64,000 nucleotides of DNA. Origin: Cinnamomum chago (taxonomy: Eukaryota; Streptophyta; Magnoliopsida; Laurales; Lauraceae). Positions within the stretch are counted from its first letter, which is position 1, and each line of letters starts with the position of its first letter. This document shows, one piece after another, positions 25,661-37,031 of the stretch. The notes beneath the pieces were generated by a model that was given only the letters and a program-made list of their open reading frames with translations, did no database searches and was not told where the DNA came from. The stretch spans positions 126,331,001-126,395,000 of the forward strand of contig CP142453.1 of assembly GCA_038049695.1 (NCBI GenBank), in the 5' to 3' direction. Position numbers and translations under genes: made by a program.

Positions 25661-26247
25661 CCTAATTAAAAACAGGGAAATGAGTATTTAGGCATTATTA
25701 TTGTACCAACATATACTTTCAATGCCAACAACACCTAATTAACCAAAGAAGTGTGAGATTGCAAGAGGTTAAAGACGGACAAAATTCAAAAAAGCCTAGG
25801 GGGAAAGGGCAAAAGACGTTAGTCTGTGGCTGAAAACACCCAACACTCATAAATTATAAAAAGTGGCTGGGGTTACAAACAATATGCAGAACTTATGCAA
25901 GAATACAGTACAAGCAATGATTTTCACACTCCAAAATAAACAATACAAATGTCTGAGAGCTTGTCTAGCAACTTTTATACCAAAGTAAAAGGAAAAGCAT
26001 CACAAATGAGACATTATATTCATTTCTTTCATGTTGCTTTGCAAGAGTAGACATAAATGCAACAGATATCTCTTAAATGGACATCAACAACCACCAAAAT
26101 GAAATCAAAGTAACCGATGAAGTGAGAATACAAGACCATATAAAGTATCTGCCTTCGCTTGGAGCCAAACAATGATTTCTGAGGAAGATAGGGTAGAACA
26201 AGAACGAAAAACAGGGGACGACGGGAATATATAGTGGGTGCGCAAAG

Positions 26248-26292
26248 TGACGTTAGCGTCACTCAATATTATTTTGAGTGACGCTAACGTCG
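26248..26292. promoter_or_regulatory. Right sub-terminal palindromes forming an 18-bp hairpin
   Basis: TGACGTTAGCGTCA (26248-26261) and TGACGCTAACGTCG (26279-26292) lie in inverted order. Together they make a perfect 18-bp inverted repeat: arm 26249-26266, complementary arm 26274-26291, 7-nt spacer TATTATT. They sit about 120 bp inside the right end and upstream of the transposase gene. Confidence 0.7.
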
Positions 26293-26421
26293 ATAGGAAT
26301 AAAATATAAAAAAATAAGAAACCTGGCGGGAAGACCCCATTAGTGCTGCAAATTTGGCCAAGACCCTTTGGGATAAATGGCTATATTTTGGGATTTTTTC
26401 AGTAAAATGCTCTAAATTAAA

Positions 26422-28774
26422 TATCTCTCAATTGAACATTTTCACCGATGGCTACTTTAACTTGAGATTGGAAAACTTGGGACTCAAACTCAAGTCAATC
26501 AACTAAAAAACAACTTGACTCGGAAGGTCAACATTATCACTAGGGAGAGTTAGTTTTGATTTATTTAATTTATTAAGTATTTCTAAAATTGAAAATATAT
26601 TAATTCACCTACATTCATGATAATTATTCCAAAATAATAGATTTACATTTATGATAACAAATGTAAGAAGAAAATAATAAAAATCTGAAACATTTCTTCT
26701 TATAATCGAGGTGCCCTTGGATTCAACTTGGCCCTTGTCCAAAATGAGATAACTGCCAAGTCAAGAGTCCACTCTGCGAGTTTTTCATCCTCCCTAAACT
26801 ACTGCATGACTTTGTTTTATTAAGTGAGGCATATAGGTCTATCCCAGCGGGGTTTTTTTTTTTTTTTTGACATTTTTTATGGACTTTTATTAATGCAGCA
26901 TAACCTAACTATCCTTCCAAATCATGTAGAATGTCGTTGGTCTTCGCCATCTCCAATTTTCTTCATTGGTCTTTGCTAATCACTGTTCATCTTAATTGAT
27001 CATTGCCTTTGTTGATCTATGTTAAGCCAAGCACATAGTGGCCCAAAATCTTCATGAATCAGGGCTCTCATTGTCCAGGTTAAGTTCCTCAAAGGAGTCT
27101 GGGCTCTAATTCGGTTGGATCTTGACCACTTAATGAATCAAAACTTAGTTTGTACAATCAACAAAATTAGGTGGGGTTTAGAGATTATTGAATATTGAAA
27201 GATTAAATGAGAAGTTAGATTATGAAGTGAAAGAAAAGATAGCCCTGTATAAGAATTAGGAGAAAAGTAATCTTACAAAACGAATCCTAAATATGTTAGA
27301 TAAAGATTCAGTAATGATAAACATCACACAAATATATTTGTGATTAGAATCACTCATCATAAAGGGTCTGCTGTGGATGGATCAGGACCACAGCTCTTAT
27401 TAGATAAATTTAATGTTTTGTATGGACATTTAGGGGAAAGAAAATAGAAGGGAGTTCTCACTTAATTTTCTTTTCCCAACCATTTTCTTTGCCAGAAGAT
27501 TCCTCTATTCAATGGATAGGATTGCTCCATTCATTCAGTATTTTTTTTTTTGTAAAAGATTATGTCTTGATTATGAAATAATGCCTGATTAAATAGTGGT
27601 TTAGTTCGCTATGTACCAGTTTTGGTAGCCACCAATATAATTACGGGGATATAAATATAACGGCCTAAAACGTGATAACAAATAGGATATAAAGGAGCTA
27701 TATTATGTATAATGGTGTATTTCACTTGTAGAGTCCGTTTATTTGTATAAAGTACATGTGAACTCTTGGTCAAATGAATTCTAATACAAATGATTATTAA
27801 ACAGGTAAGTGGTGAATGATATAAATTATTCGTTCACCATCATCTCCCATCATTCAAAGTTACTTGATGGTCATTTATGAATGTTCACTTTTAATTATTC
27901 ATTTTTAATTGTTTATCAAAGTACAGAGTCTTAAAATTCATATGATATAAGGTATATAAAAAATCTATATATATTGACAACTAAAATATACTTTTTTTAA
28001 GTTAATGGAGGGTGTCCCCGCCCTTTGGGCCAGAATAATATCTACAGACCTAAAGAGGGCCCGGTAAATCCTCTGTTGTCCCAGTGTGGTAGTGTAATTT
28101 CGAATCCTCAACCTCCGGGTGCAAATTGTGATAGTAAATTTTTAAACCATTCATTTTGTTAAGAATTTTTTTTAAAAACAACTTTCAAAAGAAAAATAGA
28201 GGCTGAAAAAAAAATTCCCTCTCTCTCATCACTTCCGTGGCAGTCTAAAGCCCAACAAAAATCAAAAGGAAAAATGCGTCACCCTCTCCTCACAGGCACT
28301 TGTCTAGCATCCAAGTGCTAGAAATGATCACTTCTCTATCTCTACATCTACCAAAAATCTACAAATGAATTAAAAGTAAGACACACCAGTAACTCTTTAA
28401 CAACTTTCAATATTCTTTCATACATAAGGATATCAAATCGTAAGGTGGTTGGTTCTTTTCTTTTTCTTCTTTCAAGAAGAGAAGCCGCCTCTTCTCGAAC
28501 GGAAGTGGTCATATCATGCAAGCTACCGTCAAGGTAAAAGAGTCGTGTTGAGCATCTTAATAAGAAAATGCAATGAGATAAGCTGCTATCCCAGTTAGTT
28601 ACTTTATAGTCCCATTGGCGTTCATTGATGGTGGACATTCTGTAGATCTGCACTAACCCTCATTTTCTTCCACCGTTATCATTCAAAGGTATATGTAATT
28701 GGCATGATTTAATACGGTAATGTCTATTTCACTCCACAGTTGGAAAGATACGTCCACAGTCCTCTCCAATCTGC
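26422..28774. other. Region upstream of plantacyanin A, no gene recognised
   Basis: AT-rich sequence shared almost base for base with 49641-51900 of unit B. It has a poly(T) near 26850-26868 followed by a LINE-tail-like stretch, and a GC-richer patch at 28010-28130 (GTGTCCCCGCCCTTTGGGCC, later AATTTCGAATCCTC) that might be an old SINE or LTR piece. No exon is supported; the 28348-28653 minus frame is not recognised and differs in unit B. Confidence 0.4.
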
Positions 28775-28782
28775 TATAATAA
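28775..28782 (+). promoter_or_regulatory. Possible TATA box of plantacyanin A
   Basis: TATAATAA about 105 bp upstream of the chosen ATG, kept at the same place in unit B (near 52912). Position and sequence suit a plant TATA element; this is not proof. Confidence 0.35.
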
Positions 28783-28883
28783 TACCATACAAGATAGAGG
28801 TTTCTCTCAAACGAGGAACAAAACAAGCTGCTCCTACCCTTTAAGCTCATTTGCAACTGCAGCAAAACCAAACTAGAGCTTAT

Positions 28884-30063
28884 ATGGCCATCGGAAGAGG
28901 CACCGGCATGATGTCTGTGTTTGTTGCCTTGTTGCTCATCAATTGGTCGACTGACACCACCGCTTCTTCGCACATCCCTTATCCGCGGACCCATGATGTT
29001 GGGGACCAGGAGGGGTGGGGTTTAGAAGTCTCCTATCAGGATTGGACAAATGGCAAGCTGTTCTATGCTGGGGATACCCTAGGTAAGCGCTGCCAAAATA
29101 TCGCACTATGTGATATCTTACATATGTAAGATATTATATCTTTTGCTGTACAAATAATTTTATGGTAAATGTTGAAAATTGGACGGTTGAGAGGCAAATG
29201 TCAAGTCTAAAGAAGGCGTACCATCAAAATCCCTTAAAAGAAAGGACGTGACTTATTTTATAATTATATAATAGACCTCTTTAAGATGATCGTACCTAGA
29301 TCTTGATGAGATAAGACTTAGTTGATGAAGGTTTTGATGATGGTTCTAACAAACCTCTTCTCTCAAAATAAAGCAAAAAAAAAAAAAAAAAAACCAAACC
29401 TCTTTTCTTTCCTTTTGTATAACACCACTAGCACTAGTAGGTTGCAGTAGCCCAGGCCCACTCCACATGGGCTGTCTGTTGACCTGTAAATTGGACCGGG
29501 TATATGTTTTAGGACTAACGGCATATCCCAGGACTTCTAAACACAACACTTGGGTTTACAAGCGACCCATTGATCCAATCTTGAGTACCACTCACTGGGC
29601 TGAGGCCGCTCTGAATCATCATCATCAAAGGCTTGTCCAAGCTACCGTTGGGTAGGCCACATTTATCATATTTCTCCATTCAAATTTACTGTGAGCCAAA
29701 TCCTCATTCCTGCCAATCCCAAGCCCACATAAACAAGGGTTGTGTTAGGTAGGGTAATAGACAACTTGGCACAACCTAAACATCAATTCTGAATCATTAA
29801 AGCATTTTCCTTACAATATTGAGTTGCCTAGGATGATGACACAATTCGCTGTGGCAGTATTCAAATATGAGCCTGGACACCAGAATGTTGTACCGGTAAA
29901 TGGGGCTTCATACAGTAGCTGCAGGCCCACAGCAAGTGCTGCTTCAAAGACACAGTCGACTGGCGACGACAAATTTAAGCTGACGATGGGAGCTAACTAC
30001 TTCATTTGCAGTCTCCCCGGCCACTGTCGGGCAGGCATGAAACTCCTAGTGAATGCAAACTAG
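28884..30063 (+). CDS. Plantacyanin (basic blue copper protein), copy A
   Basis: A secreted type-1 copper protein of the phytocyanin family; plantacyanins act in the cell wall and pollen tract in studied plants. Exon 1 is 28884-29082 and exon 2 is 29858-30063 (GTAAGC donor, GGCAG acceptor), giving 134 residues. The intron sits at the usual phytocyanin place (AGDTL|VFKY). Residues 1 to about 31 form a signal peptide with the hydrophobic core SVFVALLLINW. Copper ligands are His in EPGHQNVV, Cys in FICSLPGH, His of that PGH, and Met in AGMK. Met as the axial ligand and no C-terminal GPI tail point to plantacyanin rather than stellacyanin or uclacyanin. The disulfide Cys pair is in SYSSC and GHC. 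The frame is intact. The ATG used is the first within the family-like N-terminus (MAIGRG); an upstream in-frame ATG at 28851 is absent from copy B. Confidence 0.9.
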
Positions 30064-30261
30064 AGCAACTATGCGTTGATCTGGAATGAAGAGTAAGTTA
30101 ATAGGTGTGTGTAATGCATATACAAAATACAAGTGATCGTGAGCTGTAAGCCTGTGAGCTGTAATTGGGTGGTCTCTTTCCTGTAAAAGTTTTCAATAAT
30201 GATCACTCATAATTTCCGTAAGTTTAATAAAAATATGGGGTTTACTCAAGTTGCTGTAGAT

Positions 30262-30333
<72 letters not shown>
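30262..30333. repeat. (GT)n(GA)n microsatellite
   Basis: About six GT then about thirty GA units, 200 bp after plantacyanin A. The unit B counterpart at 54352-54406 has a shorter GA tract (about 20 units), so the locus is length-variable. Confidence 0.95.
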
Positions 30334-30336
<3 letters not shown>

Positions 30337-30339
30337 ATG

Positions 30340-30661
30340 CAGCAGGATATCACCCGAATCAGTGGTGCTACCTTTTAAAAGAGGATCAGTTTTTGCTGAT
30401 GAAATTGTGCTTTCTGCTGTTTCTTGCTTGATGTCACCTCAATCAGTAGTGCTACCTTTTAAAAGAGGATTTTTTGCTGATGAAATAGTGCTTTCTGCTG
30501 TTTCTTGCTTTGAATGGCCCGTTGGATCCTTCCAACTAAATTGCCCTGCACTCAGTTTACTTGTAAGTCCAATAACTTGGAAGTTGGAACCCTATTCTGC
30601 TGTAATAGGTTACAACAAAGAACAAACCAACTGTAGCTTCCAGGTAATTCAGGTTATCTAA
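30340..30661 (+). other. Open stretch with an internal tandem duplication, unrecognised
   Basis: Downstream of plantacyanin A a frame reads through two imperfect tandem copies of an about 75-80 bp unit (30351 to about 30510; protein words SVVLPFKRG and FADEIVLSAVSC twice), then EWPVGSFQLNCPALSLLVSP to a stop at 30661. The frame is kept in unit B (54354-54734). I do not recognise it. It lacks a clear start outside the (GA)n and may be a gene fragment or chance. Confidence 0.3.
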
Positions 30662-31535
30662 ATGCATCAACCATCATCTATGCATAAACCAATTCACCTG
30701 CACCGAGTTTACAAAGATTCAAAAAGGCTCAATCAATTTAATGAGAAATCAGTGGGAGCTGTCTGATTTGATGTAGTGAAGCCAAAGCGCAATCCTCAGT
30801 CACGACTCACTACTCAGGGATCAACATCATATCCATGGATGGTGCCTTCTATCATCAATGACATGGGACTTCTGTTATCCACAACTATATTTCTTAGATC
30901 CTGTTCCAAGATAGTGGAACGAATGAGCTGATTCACTTGCAAAAGCTGGAATTTCTAGAATGGATAGAGTGGTACAGAGTGCTCTATTCTTCTCTCAAGC
31001 AGTCTACTGTGTTCAAGAGACAATAGAACAGACAAAAAAAAAAGGTGTCTTCAAGAGAACCAACTTCATGTAAAAGTTTTTATCAAATAAATTCTTATAG
31101 TTGTTTTTCAAAAAAAGAGAATATCATAACACTATAATGTTTATTTGTAAGCTTATGAGTTGAACCTTCTGAACTGCATGACTTTCTTTTCCTGCTTGGT
31201 ATTCACCTTCAGAAATGATCCTTGACACATAAAAAGTGGCCTTAAAAGGGTTGGTTGAAATAATAATAGATAATGATACACATTTAATGGAAACAGATAG
31301 AACCAAAAAAATAAATAAAATTTAGAATGTCGGACTTAACATTTCTTTGAAAGGGCTGGATAGTTGGGCTCGAGCCTGACACTGAAGCATAAAATATTAG
31401 CGAGGCCTAAAATTCAGGCTTGAATATAAATGAGCAGGGTTTAGGCTAACCTAGTCCTGGTCTGAACTTTCGTGACACTCCTATCACATCTGCTCCATCA
31501 CTTCCCAATTCTCAGGCACCTTAACACCTTAAAAG
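30662..31535. other. Distal part of unit A, no gene recognised
   Basis: AT-rich sequence shared with 54735-55046 and 59447-60000 of unit B. The Ty3/gypsy fossil of unit B is inserted at the site equivalent to 30994. Nothing coding is supported. Confidence 0.45.
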
Positions 31536-31735
31536 CTAGGGCCCGTAGGGAAAATGGGATGAGCGAAGATTTCTCAACTCCCCAGTTTGAACGCATCCAC
31601 AAAAAAGACCTAAGCAAACTCCAGCTTTCCAATAATTCACCATCACCACCAATGACTGCAATCTCCCATTTGGAGCTGACATCGGTTTTTTGTACATGAG
31701 CATGCCAATGCCCTCAATGGCAGCAACCACGACAT
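31536..31735 (-). pseudogene. Possible TIM17-like 3' gene fragment cut by the unit junction (A/B)
   Basis: A minus-strand frame entering from the junction reads VVVAAIEGIGMLMYKKPMSAP, then an unfamiliar tail to a stop at 31536. The IEGxGxMxxxxxSAP pattern resembles the last transmembrane segment and following residues of TIM17-type import translocase subunits, but the match is short. The rest of the gene would lie beyond the right breakpoint of the ancestral unit. The copy at the B/C junction is at 60005-60204. Confidence 0.3.
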
Positions 31736-32310
31736 ATTTTACATATATAAATGACGTATTGGATGTGATAACATATGAAGAACCTTAGCACAAGCATGTC
31801 TTATTGGCAAGTTACTGGCAAAAAGAAATAATGAAAGGCTATGTGAAAGAATGCACATATTAAGATGTGAAAGATAAAATCAATTAGCAAAAAGGAAGCA
31901 AAAACCAAAACTTTATTCTAAAACATACCGGGCCAGCTGTCGTACGGTCAAGAGTGATGGCAAAGTACATTTCATTCGCAAGTGAAAGCTTTTCACACAG
32001 GTACACCTGTAAAAGTTATTGTTTTGGATTAAGATAATTAACAAAATAATGTTAAAATGAAAGCTTTCAAATTAAATGAGAAATTACTAATATTTCCAGT
32101 GATATCATGAGGAATTTTCCATTGTGGCAAGACAGCTATTTGCAAAATAGCAACCAACCTTATAGGGCCCACTTGAATGCATCCCAACTATGGAGGAGTG
32201 GGAAGGTCTCAATTTGCCTCTTTTTTTTTTTATATATATTTTTGAATGATTAATCCAACAATGAGTAAAAGCTGGAAAGGTGCCAAATTGGGGTGAGTGC
32301 CTGTGCCAAT

Positions 32311-32535
32311 TCATGGAAATAAGTGATTGTATTGTGCAGGATTCATCATGTACCTTGTATTTGGGGTTTTCAAAGAGGTGGGCAATAAATCATGAGGTGT
32401 GAGTAGAGGAACAAAAAAGGGTACCTGGACACCCAATGGATCTGACCTCAAAAAATCACATATCGTGCCTAAGTTGGGACCCATTTTTAACTGAGCTCTG
32501 GGTGTAGATATGGTCCACGGTGTCCATACCCACAA
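32311..32535 (-). other. 74-codon frame, unit B copy
   Basis: Counterpart of 4945-5169, with a few replacements ([10 protein letters not shown] start). Unrecognised; see the unit A entry. Confidence 0.3.
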
Positions 32536-35500
32536 CCTAAATGCCCAATGGCATATGTCCAGTCATTTGATTTACATATTTATATAAGTCCTTGTGCATA
32601 AGTAAAATCTTAAGCACACCTCCCTCCGTTGGCCACCTCCCATAGTTTTACCCGGTGCATGTGGATAGGAGGATTTGCTTGTGCCCCTAGGGATGAGTTC
32701 TCGGCTGTCCTGCATTGAGTGTCCCTCGGGCTTAGGGCCAAAGAATCCTGGGTTGGGCTGGGCGGGGGATACCCTGGGTTATCAGAAAAATAAAATAAAA
32801 TCTTAAGCACATTTAGTGTGTACTTAACAAAATATGGATGGAGGAAAAGGATTCTGTTAAATTAGTTAGTGACTGGTGGACGGAGTTTAGTGTTTAAAGG
32901 TGGCTAGGACTTCACATATATGAGAAATAAAAAATGTCGAAGGCTGAATTGAAAAACTAGAAGAAAGAAACACAGTCAGATTGAAGATGTGAAGCTAATC
33001 TCTTTCATGACAATGCAAATGTTGGGCATTGAGGGTGTTTTTTCCCCCCTCTAACCTAAGGTGTTGATTTTTTTATCATTTGGATTCTTTGGGAGGCATG
33101 AATATTTGGTTGACTATGTTCCATTGGAATCTCCAAGAAGATGAGATAAGAGTAACTGGTTGACCACTCATTGCTTCTTTAGAATGTTCATATGTTGGAA
33201 CCAGGTACTGTTGTGTTTGGATCCATGCAAGAACAGTGAATTTTCTACTATATCTATCATGAGAAGATGATAATCACTGGGATTCTTTTGAAAGTCATGG
33301 ATATTGAATGAATGCATTTTATGCTTGCAGGAGGTTAAGATTGCTCACTGTGTAGTCATTTTTTTAAATTTGTTTGGTGTTTTAAGGGCTGTGCCTCAAT
33401 CGGTGAAAGCTTTTACCAAAAGTAAGAGCTCGAGCGATCGAGTTATTTTAGTCACAATTGTGAAATTGCATTGTTTGTAGTTATCCTTTGGACTCACCCA
33501 AAGGCTCAAGAGAAATGGGACTACTCAAAATATGGTTGCATATGAATGTAAGGCCACTCTAAGGACTTAATCAATGATTACCTCATGGGTGTCCTCCATT
33601 AAAGAGTTTGCAAGGGATTTGATTCATGATCTTTGGAGAGATGTTTGGCAAGGTGATGTTAAAAGTATTCTAGCTTAATTCATCCTTGATGTTGGCCCAC
33701 TGGGGTTCTGATTACCATATTTTAGTCAATAATAATTTTCAGTTACCATATAAAAAAAGGGTTATTCCTTGAATATATAAAATATTTTGCATATAAAATA
33801 GAACATGGCATAGTTGTGAGTCTAAATCAGGTAAGGCTATGGGTCTGGGCATACAAGGTGAAATCCGGTACAGGGGCAGCTCTAGTACTGGATACCTATT
33901 GACTTACCGGTAAAGGTACTACAATGTACATGTATGTATGCATAAATTTGAGTCTAGGTCCAGGTCTGTGGACACCATAGACCAAACTGATCCTGGTCAC
34001 TGGGTTTGTTTTCAATCCTAAGTGCAAGTCATGATGCTCTTGACTAGACTACAGAATTATCTTCTTTTTGTTTTAATTGAAAGCTATGATAGCAAATCAT
34101 ACATAAAAGCATCAATAAACAAGGAGAGAAAGTTGTACATAAGAAAATAAAGTTTAATTTTCTTAAAAGTTACAACTACATGTTTGTGTGGTAAAACTTA
34201 GTGTTACACCTGAATATATAAAAATATCTTTACCATTATTAGTTAACAAAGAGTATCAAGACTCGAATAATTTGAAAACTTTCAAATGAAACATGAATAA
34301 ACTGTATTCACAACAAAAGTAAACATTAAAGTACTATATTTAGAAATTTGAGAATGGACACAAGGCCCCATAACATTTTTTAATGGTTTTACTATAAAAA
34401 AATATAACTAAAAAATATAGGGGAAAAAACATGTTTTCATATAATATACTTTTTAACCTCACATTTTGGAACATTATTTGTCTGCTGCCCCTAATATTAT
34501 ATCTACATCTTCCAATCATCTTATGTTCCCCCTATCATACTAATGCCAAGAATTCCAATCATTTGGATAATAGCAACATCATAAACCCAAAAGTGAGAAA
34601 GCATACCTAAAACGGAGAGCTACTATAGATGCTACAGTTATACATACACTGTGTGCGTACAATACTTGCTATCTATTCATTTACATTAAATCAAGATCTG
34701 GCTCAGGCCCAAAACTCAAGCCTTTAATGAGAAGACTTTGATCTCCCACAACCCTTATCTGGAGGGCTCTGGAATCCTAGGCCTGGACTAATGTAGCACT
34801 ACTGCCACTTGGCCTTTCACCCAGATGGTCCTTAGTCTGGAGTTGGCGTGAGGTCATTTTCACTTTTATACTTGAAAGAAAAAGGACTGAAGTTCTATTA
34901 AAAAAAAAAAAGAGAAAAAAAGAAAAAGAAAAAAGAAAAAGGACTGAAGTTGAACAATGAAGCCACACCAGCGGTGATAACCATTGCACTGAAAATATTG
35001 ATTTAGGGACAATTCAATGTCTCCCAAGAAGCCGACCCGAACATAGTTGGGAGTTGGGACAAGGCTTTGATGATGATGACAATGTCTCCCTAGAAGTGGA
35101 CTTCAAACAAGGGAATTACAAACCATCAAACTAGTTTTCATATAGAACTACTTAAAATCTTCTGTAAAACAATTGCAAATGATCATTAGGCATCTATACA
35201 ATTTCCAAAGTCTGAAGTTGACAGAAAAGTCAAAATTTCTAAAATGTTATTTCACGAGTCAAGTTTAACTTCTTCAGTTGTCAAGATCCTATCACTACAT
35301 CTACCGGATTCCAAAATGTCCAAACCAATTATAGGTCCACAACTACAGAAACAATCTGCCAAATGCTTGGGCATGAAAGATGGGGAAAGAGGATATGGCA
35401 ATTTAACATAAAGAGGTTTAATTTAATTCAAATGTCTGTAATATATGTGAACCATTAAAAAAAAAAAAAAAGGTAAAGAGGCTTAACAGCACCTCTTCCG

Positions 35501-37031
35501 GCAACTTATAAAATGTACTATGACAATTCATAAACTACTCTCCTCATCTTTAGTCTAGCATTGGATCAATGTATTCTTAACTTAATTTCCATTAGCAATC
35601 ATAAAAACAACTTTTCTTTTCAAACTCCAACAATATTATTACATTTCATATAAATTTAAACTCAATTTGTTCTCAGCTGTCAAAGTGTGGATGTGCACAC
35701 TTAACCTTATGACAATGACATTAGAAAAAAAATGTATTCCATTTACAAAACAACATTCTATGTAGTATAAATGGAAGCATTTTCATATGACATAATTTTA
35801 ACTCATCATAGTAGTAGAGCGAGGAGAAGTTGAATATGCAAATACACTGATGGGAACAAAACAAGAACAACTCAAATTGAGCAGATGAAATAACAATTGC
35901 AGCCGCAACAACGACAGCAGCAGCAACAACAACAACAATAATAATAATAGCACGCCTAACCTTGCTAACAACTTTTCCCTGGGGTCCAGTCTGTTTGGTA
36001 ACAAGTATTTGCCCAAGCATCTTCCCTGGAAATGATAATGGCAACGAGTCAACAATTACAGCAATATAATATATATGAGCAATTCTCAAAAACTCACCTT
36101 TTTGCTCCCCTACTTTTTTAGGCCATGAAGCCCATCTTGAACCAATACAATCTGTTCACATATACTCCACTCCAGCGCCGCCCCCCCCCCCCCACCAACC
36201 AAAAAAAAAAAAAAAAAAAAACAACAATGAATTGTCACAAATCCAAATTTGACACTCATCCAACTTTTGCTCACCATTCGATTGAAATCCTAAGAAAATG
36301 ATGCCTCTAAAACCATTAAACTTCAGGGCCATAGATCACGGTGTTCGGACGATCCAATGGAGTTGAGATTTTAAATATAGAAAGATATTATCGTCTTTAC
36401 ATTCCATGGTTGTAATATATAACAGTGTGCCCCACTAGGAGGGGCATTTTTTTTCTTGAAAAAAACTACCCAGGAGTTTTCCAGCGCTCCTTTATATATA
36501 TATTGGATTGGTAAGTACTACAGTATTTCTAACATTACCAGATTAATAGGAGATTAATAGGCTGTAACCATGGTAGATTTCAAAAACATCGAACATCAGG
36601 GTCTTTAAGGAGTCATTCAATATTTGATATCACCTTAGCAAATTCAGTTAAGTAGGGAAGCAACAAATATTTTTGAGGCCCTTCTTTCTAGTATTCTAAT
36701 GTCAACATCAATAGTCTAGTGCCAAACTATGGCTTGCATGTTGCCGTAGAGTTTTAGATCATATATATAAGGGAAAATCTCAAATAAGGCCTTAAGTTTT
36801 TGCCTTATTTAAAAAACGTACACAAGTTTTAAAACTCTTTTCAAATTAGTCCCTAGATTTTTCAGGAAGTTTTCAATAAAGGACATTCGTCCATTTAAAG
36901 CTATTTTCCGGCAACTTTTTCCTTGAAAAATTTTAAATTACCCAAATCACCCTTCATTGAAATAAAATCCTCCTTCACTTTCTTTATATTCTCTTCATTT
37001 TCTTCACCGCATCCTCATAGTGATCGAGGAC

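Larger units (their letters stand above)
17574..26412. mobile_element. MULE (Mutator-like DNA transposon) carrying transposase plus PMD-Ulp1 gene
   Basis: An 8.8 kb element. The perfect 9-bp target duplication TAAATTAAA lies at 17565-17573 and 26413-26421. The terminal inverted repeats begin GAG(G/C)ATTTTACT, continue through AATCCCAAAATATAGCC and TTTATCC, and stay similar through GGGTCTTGGCCAAA. Unit B keeps the empty site near 49632-49640. Two gene regions converge: a plus-strand plant mobile domain and C48 protease gene (about 18781-22170) and a minus-strand MuDR-type transposase (about 25660-23167). Nine TGACGNTAGCGTCA-type palindromes sit at both sub-termini and between the genes. The cargo resembles the MULEs with ULP-like genes known as Kaonashi; assignment to that group is inference. 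Both genes carry several breaks, so this copy is probably not self-mobile. Confidence 0.9.
2701..31735. repeat. Segmental duplication unit A
   Basis: This is the first copy of a tandemly repeated unit. Homology to unit B begins at the shared word ATTTTAC (2701 here, 31736 in B, 60205 in C) and runs to the junction at 31735/31736. By eye the copies are mostly a few percent different. Two large insertions occur only here: the solo LTR at 3262-4931 and the MULE at 17574-26412. Without them the unit is about 18.5 kb. Contents are ligase exons 5 to 1 on the minus strand, the plantacyanin gene on the plus strand, and a TIM17-like 3' fragment. Confidence 0.9.

Noticed and set aside
28010-28130. SINE or tRNA-like element (B-box-like TTTCGAATCC)
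   Set aside because: No matching A box at the right distance and no cloverleaf could be drawn; kept only as an unassigned GC-rich patch.
29346-29655. Small protein genes in the plantacyanin intron
   Set aside because: These frames lie wholly within the intron, contain poly(A)/poly(T) runs and match no family; intron status is set by the conserved phytocyanin splice position.
30263-30340. Coding start inside the (GT)n(GA)n tract
   Set aside because: The CERERER-type translation is microsatellite sequence, variable in length between units.
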